Shown piece by piece: positions 6,895-15,200 of a stretch of 16,909 nt of DNA (position 1 is the stretch's first letter; every line of letters starts with the position of its first letter). The notes under the pieces are model-generated. The model had not been told where the DNA came from. It worked only from the letters and a program-made list of their open reading frames with translations, and searched no databases. The stretch lies in assembly GCA_043803805.1 (NCBI GenBank), contig JAZDJP010000120.1, forward strand, positions 1 to 16,909, written 5' to 3'. Position numbers and translations under genes: made by a program. The stretch is from JAZDJP01 sp043803805 (GTDB taxonomy: Bacteria; Planctomycetota; JAZDJP01).

Positions 6895-8175
6895 TCAGGC
6901 GGGCGCGGTGATTTTTCCCATTCCCCCCATGTAGCTCCGGAGGGCCTCCGGCACGGTGACCGACCCGTCGGCGTTCTGGTACGTCTCGAGAACCGCCGCC
7001 GCGAGACGCGCGAGGGCGACTCCGGAGCCGTTCAGGGTGTGGACGAAATCGGTCTTGCCCGTTTTTTTCAAGCGGTAGCGGATGTTGGCCCGGCGGGCCT
7101 GGAAGGCCTCGAAGTTGCTACAGGAGGAGACCTCCAGGTATCGTCCGAGGCCCGGCGCCCAGATCTCGATGTCGTAGCACTTCGCCGCGGCGAAGCTCAA
7201 ATCCCCCGTGCAGAGCATGACGACGCGGTACTCAATCCCGAGCCGCTGGAGGACCGTCTCGGCGTTCGCCACGAGTTTCTCGAGCTCGGCGTAGGACGTC
7301 TCCGGCGCCACGATCTTCACGAGTTCCACCTTGTCGAATTGGTGGACGCGCATGAGGCCCCGGGTGTCCTTCCCGTAGGCGCCGGCCTCCCGGCGGAAAC
7401 AGGCGGTGTAGCCGGCAAAGTACCTGGGGAGATCCTCCTCGCGGAGAATCTCGTCCCGGTGGATGTTCGTGAGGGGGACCTCGGCTGTCGGGATGAGAAA
7501 GTAATCGTCGGAGTCGAGGTGGTACATATCCGCTTCGAGTTTCGGGAGTTGTCCGCAGCCGAACATGGACGTGCGGTTGGCCAGGTACGGCGGGAGGGCC
7601 TCCGTATACCCGTGCTCCCCGGTGTGCAGATCCAGCATGAAATTATACAGGGCCCGTTCCAGACGCGCCCCCGCCCCGAGGAACAGGGCGAACCCGCTGC
7701 CGGCGATCTTCCCGGCGCGCGCGCAATCGAGAATTCCCAGTTTTCCTCCGACATCCCAGTGGGGGAGGGGCTTGAACGAAAATTCCTTCCGCGTTCCCCA
7801 GCGCCGGACCTCGATGTTTCCCGCGGAATCCTCACCCACGGGGACATCGGCCGCGGGGACGTTCGGGATCCAGGCCAGCCGCGTGTTCAGATCCGTTTCA
7901 ACCCGGGCGAGGTCCGCCTCCAGGGTCTGGATGCGGTCGCCGACCCCGCGCATGGCCGCGACGGGGCCGGCGGCGTCCTTCCCGTCGCGCTTGAGGCGGC
8001 CGATTTCCTCGGAGACGCGGTTGCGCTCCCCGCGGAGGGCCTCGATGGTCTGGAGAAGTTCCCGGCGGCGGGCGTCCGCCGCAAGGATGGCCTTGACGTC
8101 CGCCTTGTCGTGTTTGTGACGGACGGCGGCCTCGACGATGTCCGGGTGCTCGCGGATGAAATTCAGTTCAAGCAT
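6895..8175 (-). CDS. serS: Seryl-tRNA synthetase
   Basis: This 426-residue class II aminoacyl-tRNA synthetase charges tRNA-Ser with serine in two steps through seryl-adenylate. The N-terminal antiparallel coiled coil that grips the tRNA extra arm spans about 25-100 (ALRGERNRVSEEIGRLKRDG). Active-site features are the TAE serine-binding motif at 230-232, motif 2 FRREAGAYGKDTRG at 260-273, EVSSCSNFEAFQARR at 348-362, and motif 3 NGSGVALARLAAAVLE at 382-397. All catalytic blocks are intact and the length is standard. The ATG at 8175 is the only sensible start (MLELNFIREHPD), although no clear Shine-Dalgarno site precedes it. It is 60 bp downstream of prs on the same strand and is followed closely by the STAS gene, so an rpsT-prs-serS-STAS-methyltransferase transcript is likely. 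Confidence 0.97.
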   Translation of the reverse strand: MLELNFIREHPDIVEAAVRHKHDKADVKAILAADARRRELLQTIEALRGERNRVSEEIGRLKRDGKDAAGPVAAMRGVGDRIQTLEADLARVETDLNTRLAWIPNVPAADVPVGEDSAGNIEVRRWGTRKEFSFKPLPHWDVGGKLGILDCARAGKIAGSGFALFLGAGARLERALYNFMLDLHTGEHGYTEALPPYLANRTSMFGCGQLPKLEADMYHLDSDDYFLIPTAEVPLTNIHRDEILREEDLPRYFAGYTACFRREAGAYGKDTRGLMRVHQFDKVELVKIVAPETSYAELEKLVANAETVLQRLGIEYRVVMLCTGDLSFAAAKCYDIEIWAPGLGRYLEVSSCSNFEAFQARRANIRYRLKKTGKTDFVHTLNGSGVALARLAAAVLETYQNADGSVTVPEALRSYMGGMGKITAPA

Positions 8176-8235
8176 GGGATCACGGAAACACGGATTGGGA
8201 TCCGATTCTCCCGATTGTGGTACGCGTTCCCCGCA

Positions 8236-9204
8236 TCATTTCACGAATAATGAGCTCACGGATTTATTGCTGTGGATCCGCCAGATGGCCTCGCCCAGGA
8301 GCGGCGCGATGGAGAGGACTTTCAGGTTCGGCTGGTTCCGCCATTCCTCGGTGAGGGGAATGGAGTCCGTGACGATGATCTCCTCGATGGGGGATCGCTG
8401 GATCCGCTCGAGGGCCGGGCCGCACAGAACCGGGTGGGTGGCCACCACGCGAATTTTCTTCGCCCCCTGCTCCTTGAGGTAGAACGAGGCCTCGGAGATG
8501 GACCCGGCCGTCGCGATGAGGTCGTCCACGAGCACGATGTTCTTCCCCTTCACCTCGCCGATGATGTTCATCACCTCCGCCCGGCGCGGGTCCAGCCGGC
8601 GCTTGTCCACGATGGCCAGTCCCCCGCCCAGCACCTTCGCGTAGGCGCGGGCCATCTTGATGCCGCCGACATCGGGCGAGCCGATGACGAGGTCGGGGAT
8701 GTTTTCCTTCTTGAGAAACTCCGTGAGAACCGGCGCCGCGAAGAGGTGATCCACCGGGATGTTGAAGAAACCCTGGATCTGACTGGCGTGCAGGTCGATC
8801 GTGAGAACGCGGTCAACCCCGGCCGTGGTGAGAAGGTCCGCCACGAGTTTGGCCGTGATGGGAACCCGCCCCTCGTCCTTCCGGTCCTTCCGGCCGTAGC
8901 CGTAGTAGGGGAGGACCGCGGAGATCCGCGTCGCGGAGGCCCGTTTGAAGCAGTCGATCATGATGAGAACCTCCATGAGGTTCTCGTTCACGGGCGGGCA
9001 GGTGGACTGGACGATGTAGGTGTCGCAGCCGCGGACATCCTCGTTGATTTTGATGTCGAGCTCGCCGTCGGGGAACCGGCCGACATGGACGTCCCCGGGG
9101 GTGAGCTGGAGATAGTCGCAGATCCGGCGCGAGAGTTCCGGGTTGGCGTTGCCGGAGAAGATGCGAAGCGGGTGTTCGTTCATGAGCCGGCCATATTCCG
9201 TCAT
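8236..9204 (-). CDS. prs: Ribose-phosphate pyrophosphokinase (PRPP synthetase)
   Basis: This 322-residue class I PRPP synthase makes phosphoribosyl pyrophosphate from ribose 5-phosphate and ATP for purine, pyrimidine, NAD, His and Trp synthesis. Visible blocks are the N-terminal FSGNANPEL (16-24), RFPDGE (43-48), the flexible loop GRKDRKDEGRVPITAKL (104-120), and the signature DRVLTIDLHASQIQGFF (131-147). The PRPP loop is VDDLIATAG (226-234) and VVATHPVLCGPALERI follows at 253-268. The loop differs slightly from the common DDMIDTAGT (Asp to Ala, Thr to Ser), a tolerated variation in my judgement. An ATG at 9183 (MNEHPLRIFSG) is an almost equally good start giving 315 residues; neither has a strong ribosome site. 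It begins 14 bp after rpsT and shares its promoter. Confidence 0.96.
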   Translation of the reverse strand: MTEYGRLMNEHPLRIFSGNANPELSRRICDYLQLTPGDVHVGRFPDGELDIKINEDVRGCDTYIVQSTCPPVNENLMEVLIMIDCFKRASATRISAVLPYYGYGRKDRKDEGRVPITAKLVADLLTTAGVDRVLTIDLHASQIQGFFNIPVDHLFAAPVLTEFLKKENIPDLVIGSPDVGGIKMARAYAKVLGGGLAIVDKRRLDPRRAEVMNIIGEVKGKNIVLVDDLIATAGSISEASFYLKEQGAKKIRVVATHPVLCGPALERIQRSPIEEIIVTDSIPLTEEWRNQPNLKVLSIAPLLGEAIWRIHSNKSVSSLFVK

Positions 9205-9218
9205 TTTCCGGCGCCGGG

Positions 9219-9497
9219 TCAGGCCGTAGCCGCCGCAAGCCGCTTCTGCGCCAGGGTCATCAACCGGGACTTCTGCCGCGACGCCGAGTTTTTGTGGATG
9301 ACGTGCCGCGCCGCCGCCTTGTCCAGGCGCGAAACGCATTCCTTCAGCGTTTTCCGGACGGCCTCGGCGTCGTTGCCCTGGAGGGCCGTCTGGAACTGCT
9401 TGATGCAACCTTTGATCCGCGCGAACTGGCTGCGGTTATGGAGTCGGCGCGCCCGGTTCTGACGGATGCGTTTTTCGGCGGAACGCGAATGGGCCAT
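9219..9497 (-). CDS. rpsT: 30S ribosomal protein S20
   Basis: This 92-residue, Lys/Arg/Ala-rich helical protein binds 16S rRNA early in 30S assembly. The family pattern is clear: MAHSRSAEKRIRQNRARRLHNRS at the N terminus, a middle helix, and the conserved KNSASRQKSRLMTLAQKRL block at about 70-88. Length is typical. The start is the ATG at 9497, supported by GAGGAG six bases upstream. The open frame continuing to 9641 lies in the divergent promoter region and is not used. It heads the rpsT-prs-serS cluster and is transcribed divergently from the DUF6485 gene. Confidence 0.95.
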   Translation of the reverse strand: MAHSRSAEKRIRQNRARRLHNRSQFARIKGCIKQFQTALQGNDAEAVRKTLKECVSRLDKAAARHVIHKNSASRQKSRLMTLAQKRLAAATA

Positions 9498-9526
9498 GTC
9501 ACTCCTCAACGGTTGGTTGGGAATCC

Positions 9527-9554
9527 AATATAACGCCGATTCCCGTTGAAGCAA
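9527..9554 (-). promoter_or_regulatory. Sigma70-like promoter of rpsT
   Basis: On the minus strand TTGCTT (complement of 9549-9554) and TATATT (complement of 9527-9532) are 16 bp apart. The predicted start near 9520 leaves about 22 nt before the ATG at 9497. No ribosomal-protein leader structure is visible in so short a leader. Confidence 0.6.
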
Positions 9555-9571
9555 AAAAAATCTTCGCCGGT

Positions 9572-9599
9572 TTGAAATCCGCCCGGCAGGGGCTATCAT
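9572..9599 (+). promoter_or_regulatory. Sigma70-like promoter of the DUF6485 gene
   Basis: TTGAAA at 9572-9577 and TATCAT at 9594-9599 are 16 bp apart. Transcription would begin near 9606, directly in front of the GGAAGGAGG ribosome site, giving a leader of about 13 nt. It lies back to back with the rpsT promoter. Confidence 0.5.
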
Positions 9600-9618
9600 G
9601 AGGGGAAGGAGGCGACTC

Positions 9619-9822
9619 ATGGAATGCCGGAAATCCGCCAATCAGGCCAACTGCGGCTGTACCTACAGCGGATGCCCCCGCAAAGGGCTTTGCTGCGAGT
9701 GCATCCGCCACCACATGAAAAATCGGGAACTGCCGGGATGCTGCTTCCCGGCCGACGCCGAGGCGACCTACGACCGGTCCTTCGAGCATTTCGCGCGGCT
9801 GGTGGCGGGGAAAAAGGTGTAA
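9619..9822 (+). CDS. DUF6485-like small cysteine-rich protein
   Basis: This 67-residue protein has nine cysteines, in the order MEC (3), CGC (12, 14), C19, CCEC (25, 26, 28) and CC (41-42), with the framework YSGCPRKGLCCECIRHH and LPGCCFP. The pattern matches my memory of DUF6485, a small family of unknown function that probably binds a metal or iron-sulfur cluster. Conserved aromatic and acidic residues follow (ATYDRSFEHFARLV). The ATG at 9619 is fixed by GGAAGGAGG ten bases upstream; the open frame extending seven codons further to 9598 would overlap the promoter. It is a single-gene unit with its own promoter and a candidate terminator immediately after the stop. Confidence 0.75.
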   Translation: MECRKSANQANCGCTYSGCPRKGLCCECIRHHMKNRELPGCCFPADAEATYDRSFEHFARLVAGKKV

Positions 9823-9843
9823 GACCCGGTGCCGGTCATTTTT
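9823..9843 (+). terminator. Candidate intrinsic terminator after the DUF6485 gene
   Basis: GACCCGGTGCCGGTC (9823-9837) folds as a five-pair GC stem with one bulged C and a GTGC loop, followed by ATTTTT. The stem is short, so strength is uncertain. Confidence 0.4.
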
Positions 9844-9887
9844 GCGTCCTCCGTGGGGTTGATCGAAAAGACGCTTGTTCCTGGCGC

Positions 9888-9902
9888 CCACGGTCCGAAA
9901 CG
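9888..9902. repeat. 15-bp direct repeat, left copy
   Basis: CCACGGTCCGAAACG is identical to 12184-12198. The two copies bracket the phosphoesterase/CBM9-like gene. The surrounding bases differ. Confidence 0.6.
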
Positions 9903-9948
9903 GGCGGCGGTGATTGTGATTTTGTGAGGGGGCTTTTCCCTTGAATGT

Positions 9949-12174
9949 TTGGAAAGACGGGGATATTGTCCGTCGAATGGGCAGGGGGTTTTCCCTTTTT
10001 CTGTTTTGTTGGTTTTTTTGATGGGGGCTTCGGGGAAAATGCCAGAGTACGCGCGGCCATTCCGAATTTTACAGGTGAGCAATCTCAATATCGACGCCGC
10101 CACGGCCCCCGCGATCGATCCCGCCTTCCTGCAGGAGATCAGCCTCTGGGCGCCCGATGTTCTCATCCTCACGGGGGATCTGGTTGAGAACAGCTCTTAT
10201 TTTATGGAGTCCCCCGCGCGCTGGGAGAATATCGTCAACCGGTTCAAGTCACTGGGCTTCCCGCTGGTGGTCCTTGCCGGGAATCATGATCCGATCAAAC
10301 GCTACCATGAAATTTTCGGTCCCGACACGGGTTACCGCCGGGTGGGCGATATCGGACTGATCACCGTTCATAATTGGATAGAAGATCCCCTTTCGAAAAA
10401 CGAGGCGGAAACCCGGCGTTTCGAAGAGGCGCTCAAAGCCGCCGCCTCCGACGATATCCGGTCCACGGTCGTTTGTTGCCATGAGGAACCGCAATATCTG
10501 GATCCGGCGCTTTCCCGGTTGGGTGCGTTGGCGGCTTCCGCCCGGGTCCGGTTGATCCTTGGCGGAGGGCATCGTGATGCGCAGGTTTGGTTCCGGAAAC
10601 CGCTGTGCCTGCCGCTTTCAGGATTCCCGGTCGTGCAGACTCACGAGGGAAGCACGCTTCTTCGAAGCGGCGCGACGGGCGATCCGTGCTACCGGGTTCT
10701 GGATTTCGTCGGCGAGGCGCCGGCGGCGGCCTACCGCGGACGGACGGTGATCGGCGGGTTCGCGTGCCTCTACGAAGGCGGGCAAACGCTTTCCTTTTCG
10801 CCGGGGGAAGGGCGCTTGAGTTCGATTCCCGCCGGGATGATCCGTATCGTTCCGGACGGCAACGGTTGCGGTGTGTGGGTGGGAAACGGTCTGGATCAGT
10901 ACTTGCCGGAACTGCGTTATCGCGTGTCGGTGCCGGACGGTTCGCCCGCGCCGATCCCCTCGGGATGCCGCGTGCTCGCGCGGGAGAAGAGCGCGGCGGG
11001 CGAAAAAGCGCTCCTCGGGTTTGACGTTCCCCCGCGCGTGTGGAAGCACGCCGGGCTCCTGCCGCAGGCGCTTCCCTATGATGTGGGTATTGCGATTCCC
11101 TCCGATTGTTTCTGGGGCGAGGCGACGGCGGTCACGGTGACGATCACCCCCCGGGGGGAACGTCTCGAAAAGGATTTCTTTTGTGTCTCGCTGGGCGGGG
11201 AGTGGCGGACATTCAAGGGATTTTCGGAGTTCACGCCGGGGAAGCCGGTTGTGCAGGAATTCACGTTCAGGCCTCATGGCGGCGTGACGCGCCGCGACGC
11301 CTGTACCGTTTATTCGACGCGGCATCAATGGACATGGGAAAAGCCGGTGGATTTGATTGCCCCGGCGGAGACGGGCGAGTCTGCCTGGCTGGTTCGCAAG
11401 GATGCGTCCGACCGACCCGTGATTGTGTTTCAGTCCAGGGTCGCGTGGAACAAACGCGGCGGGGAACTTGTTTTCATCCCGCGCTCCGCGGAGGGGGGCG
11501 ACACAAAGCGATCGTCATCCTGCGACGATGCGCTCGCGGAATTTGTCTGGGAGCCGTCGCAATTTCTCGACAAGGGCGGGGATTTTTCGGGAACGCTCTG
11601 GGCCGTGTGGGAAGGCGGCGCCGCTCCGGTGTCGCAACACACCTGCAAGGCGGTCTCGACGAGAGATGCCTCTTTCCACACCCTTTCAGAAATGGTGACG
11701 GAAGGGGATATCACGACGCGCACGCGTTTCCGGATGCAGAAAAAGGACGCCGACCTGATGTTGGAAGTTCTTGTCGATGAACCGAAGCCCGAAGGCCTCC
11801 GGGTGAAAAACCGGCCGGAAACCCCCGCCAATCAAAGGACTCCTCTCTGGGGAGACGACGGCATCGAACTCATTTTTGAAGAACCTCTGTCCGGCAAGCG
11901 CGCGCATTTTCTTGTGAACAGCGCCGGTCTTTTCGAAACGGAGCTTAAGGGAATCGAAATTCCCGCGGGAAAAGTCCGGGCGGAACGGGTCTTCACGGAT
12001 CGGGGTATCCGGTTCGTGCTGACGATTCCGGATCTTTTCCCCCAGGAGAGAATGCTTCGCATGAACGTGTTCCGCAACCGGAAATTTCAAAACACTTCCG
12101 AGATCCAGGCGTGGGTCCCCACGCAGGGGGATATGCACGACAACCGCTTCTGGGGCTTTCTCGTAAAGCCGTGA
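9949..12174 (+). CDS. Predicted secreted protein with degenerate metallophosphoesterase and CBM9-like domains
   Basis: This is a 741-residue protein. The TTG at 9949 gives a plausible signal peptide: charged MERRGYC, hydrophobic VFPFSVLLVFLM, then GASGK. ATGs at 10021 and 10039 would give a cytoplasmic form, and no strong ribosome site decides among them. Residues 38-240 follow the calcineurin-like phosphoesterase fold: ILQVSNLNID, ILTGDL (73-78), LAGNHD (109-114), VVCCHEEP (174-181) and LILGGGHRDAQV (202-213). Motif I, normally D-x-H, is N-L-N, and the last His of GHxH is Asp, so metal binding is probably impaired. A beta-rich middle (260-560) is unassigned. Residues 565-740 resemble CBM9-like domains (LWGDDGIELIF, HFLVNSAG, RFVLTIPDLF), which bind sugars at the cell surface. 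The gene stands alone, flanked by direct repeats. Confidence 0.75.
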   Translation: MERRGYCPSNGQGVFPFSVLLVFLMGASGKMPEYARPFRILQVSNLNIDAATAPAIDPAFLQEISLWAPDVLILTGDLVENSSYFMESPARWENIVNRFKSLGFPLVVLAGNHDPIKRYHEIFGPDTGYRRVGDIGLITVHNWIEDPLSKNEAETRRFEEALKAAASDDIRSTVVCCHEEPQYLDPALSRLGALAASARVRLILGGGHRDAQVWFRKPLCLPLSGFPVVQTHEGSTLLRSGATGDPCYRVLDFVGEAPAAAYRGRTVIGGFACLYEGGQTLSFSPGEGRLSSIPAGMIRIVPDGNGCGVWVGNGLDQYLPELRYRVSVPDGSPAPIPSGCRVLAREKSAAGEKALLGFDVPPRVWKHAGLLPQALPYDVGIAIPSDCFWGEATAVTVTITPRGERLEKDFFCVSLGGEWRTFKGFSEFTPGKPVVQEFTFRPHGGVTRRDACTVYSTRHQWTWEKPVDLIAPAETGESAWLVRKDASDRPVIVFQSRVAWNKRGGELVFIPRSAEGGDTKRSSSCDDALAEFVWEPSQFLDKGGDFSGTLWAVWEGGAAPVSQHTCKAVSTRDASFHTLSEMVTEGDITTRTRFRMQKKDADLMLEVLVDEPKPEGLRVKNRPETPANQRTPLWGDDGIELIFEEPLSGKRAHFLVNSAGLFETELKGIEIPAGKVRAERVFTDRGIRFVLTIPDLFPQERMLRMNVFRNRKFQNTSEIQAWVPTQGDMHDNRFWGFLVKP

Positions 12175-12183
12175 GCGGGATAG

Positions 12184-12198
12184 CCACGGTCCGAAACG
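12184..12198. repeat. 15-bp direct repeat, right copy
   Basis: Identical to 9888-9902 and located 10 bp after the stop of the phosphoesterase-like gene. Confidence 0.6.
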
Positions 12199-12262
12199 CG
12201 TGTGTGAAATGGCGCACCTCTTGTCCCGCCGCCCATCCTTTTGAAAGGGGGGCCGGAATCGG

Positions 12263-12279
12263 GCCTGCGATTCGCAGGC
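12263..12279. promoter_or_regulatory. 17-bp perfect palindrome upstream of the kinase gene
   Basis: GCCTGCGATTCGCAGGC is an 8-bp inverted repeat around a central T, centred 28 bp before the kinase start codon. It could be an operator for a dimeric regulator or a small hairpin in the leader. No convincing -10/-35 pair was found beside it, and no ribosome site is visible before the ATG at 12299. Confidence 0.4.
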
Positions 12280-12298
12280 GCCGCGCCGGTAACGATCA

Positions 12299-15200
12299 AT
12301 GACGGACAGGCCGGGCGCGAACCCGGACGGCCATCGCCGCATCGGGAAGTACGATATCCTGGGGGAGATCTCCCGGGGCGGGATGGGCATTGTCTACAAG
12401 GCCCGGGAGGTTTCCCTCGACCGCCTCATCGCCCTCAAGGTCCTCATTGCCGGCGAGGATGCCTCCTCCGAGCAGGTCATGCGTTTCTACCACGAGGCCA
12501 AGGCCTGCGCGCGCCTGCGGCACCCGAACATCGTCGTCATCCATGATGTCGGCATCAATCTCGATCGCCACTACATCGCGATGGATTTCATCGAGGGGAC
12601 CACTCTCGAGGAGAAGATCGCGACGGGTCCGATGAAACCGGATGAGGCGGTGCGGATCGTTTTGCCGATCATCCGCGCCATCGCCTACGCCCACCAGAAG
12701 GGCGTCGTCCATCGCGACGTGAAGCCCTCGAACATCCTCATCGACCGCACCGGCGTCCCCCACATCACCGATTTCGGGCTTTCGAAGGAAATCAAAAGCG
12801 AGGTGCGCCTCACCCGTTCCGGGATGGCGGTCGGCACCCCCGCCTACATGGCTCCCGAACAGGCGATGGGGGATGTTGCGGCGACCGACGCCCGCACGGA
12901 CGTCTACGGCCTCGGGGCGACGCTCTACGAGGCCGTGACGGGCCGGCCGCCCTTCGGGGGCGAGAACGCCATGCAGACCATGATGGCGGTTATCAACGAC
13001 GATCCGGCCCCGCCCTCGCGTCTGGCCCCGGCGGTGTCGCGCGACCTCGAGACCATCATCCTCAAGGCCATGGCCAAGACGAAGGGCCACCGCTACGCCA
13101 CGGCGGACGAGATGGCGGACGATCTCCAGAGGTTCCTTTCCGGGGATCCCATCGCGGCGCGTCCGGCAAGCGTCCTCCAGAGATTCGCGCGGCGGATCAA
13201 GCGTCACCGGACGGCGGCGATGGCCATCGGGTCGGGCGTCGTGGCGCTGGCCATCGTTCTGCCGGCGCTTCACCTCCGGCGGCTGGCGGTCCGGGAGAGC
13301 CTCAAAAAACAGGGGGAGGCCGATCGCCTCGCCCAGGAATCCATGGTCGAGAAGGAGAAGGAGAAATCCCGATGGGGGGCCCCGGTCTTCCGCGACACGT
13401 TCGACCGCGTGGAGCCGGGGAAGGAATGGAAAGTGGTGGCCGGGCCGGCCGCGTGGATCATCCAGAACGGAGTCCTCGCCGTCGACGCCGCCAAGGCCCA
13501 GGAGCGGCCGACGTTCCTCAAGGCGGAGACGCCCCTCCTGCGGGGCAACGTCCAAATCCGTTTCGACATCGCGGCCCCGGCCCTGCCGCCCGCCGAGGGG
13601 CAGTTCGGGTGTTTCCTCGCGGCGGGAGCGGACCCCCGTGACAACAGTTACCGTTTCCAGTTCGGCGCGGAGGGGAGCCGCCACCGGCTTTACCTTTCCA
13701 GCCGGCTCGTGGAGCAGCGGGAGTCCCGGGCCGCTCCCGACACCTTCCACGAGGTGGTCCTAGAGCGGGTGAACGAGCGCGTCACGGTGACGGTGGACGG
13801 GGAACCGGTCATCGCCTACACGGACCTGCCGCTCTACGCCGGCGGGGGATTGTCGTTCGGGTTCTTCGCCGCGCGCGGGGCGTTCCGGGTGGACAATGTC
13901 GTCGTCGCGACGGGGGGGTTGCCCCGGAAGATGGACGTCGTCCGCCTCGGGGACGCGGCCTTCTCCGAACAGCGCTACCGCGAGGCCCTCGATCGTTACA
14001 CCGAGATGATCCAGATTTATCCCGGGACGGCATCGGCCTTCGAGGCCCTTTTCAAGTCGGCGCTGTGCCGGGAGGGATTGATTACGGGAAACCCCGCGGA
14101 ACGGGAGCGTCCGATGGCGGAGGCGAAGCAGACCTACCGCGACATCCGCACCTGCGCGCTGGACGGCCCCCGCGAGGCCTTCCGCCCGATGCTGGCCGAG
14201 GCCCGGTTCCGTCAGGCGGGCCTGGCGATGGCGGGGCGGAATTACGAGGAGGCGGTCGGATTCTACCTTCAGATCCGGGACGAGTTCCCCGAACTTTATC
14301 CGGCCCGTCCGATACCCGGGGCCGACGCGGTCGGGGTGAAACTCCTGGCGGACGGGAAGCCGCGTCTGGCGGCGTTCTTCCTGGAGCGGGCGATCCAGGA
14401 TTATCCGGACGCGAAGGAGGGGGATCTCGACCGTCTGTCGGGCAATCTGGCCACGGCCCTCCGCATCGGGGACGAGGCCGACCGGGCGGAGGAGATTTTA
14501 AAGGGGTTGATCTCCGAAAAGCCCGGTCGCGCCCCCGAGACGCGCCTCAAGGCCCTTTTCGACCTCGGCGCGACGCTCCTGGCGCGCGATACGGGGGAGG
14601 CCCTGGCCGCCTGGCGGACGGCCGCCGCCTTCCCGCCCCCTCCCGCCGGCGGGCGGGAGGAGGTGATTCCCCTGATCCTCCTGGCGCGGGCGCTCGCGGG
14701 GGAGGCGCCGCTTTCCACCACGACGGACCTCCCGACCCTGCGGGCACGCCGCCAGATGATCCCTGACCCTGGCGCCCGCCTGTACGCCCTCGATCTTCCC
14801 CGTCAGCCCGAGTGGGAACGGCAGGGGGAATACCGTCCCCCCCGGTCCGAGGCGCCCTACTCCGCCGGTCCGGTTCCCCTCTTCGGGGAGACGCGATTCC
14901 CCGACGCCTGGCGGGTGGCGCTGGAACTCATGTTTCCGCCGGAGCGTGTCGCGAGCCTGCTTCTTGAACTCAGAGACGACCGGCCGGAGCCGGCATGGTC
15001 TCTTACGCTCTCGCCCGCCGAGGGCGGGACGCTCCGGTTCTACCGGGGGAAGGAGCTTCTGGGGGAATCGGCGGGGCTCGCGCTTGTCCCGGGGAAGAGT
15101 TTCCATCTCGATATCCGGCGGATGGGGTATGTTTTTTTCATCCAGATCAACACCCGGGTTCCGCGGTGGGTGGTGGATGTGTCCAACGACGCCGAACGCG

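Noticed and set aside
8176..8235. CGGAT-TGGG-ATCCG hairpin between prs and serS as a terminator
   Set aside because: The stem is only five pairs with no T run, and the 60-bp spacing fits cotranscription.
12296..13750. Long minus-strand frame opposite the kinase gene
   Set aside because: It is antisense to a clear kinase domain and has Arg/Gly/His-rich composition caused by GC-rich codons on the other strand.
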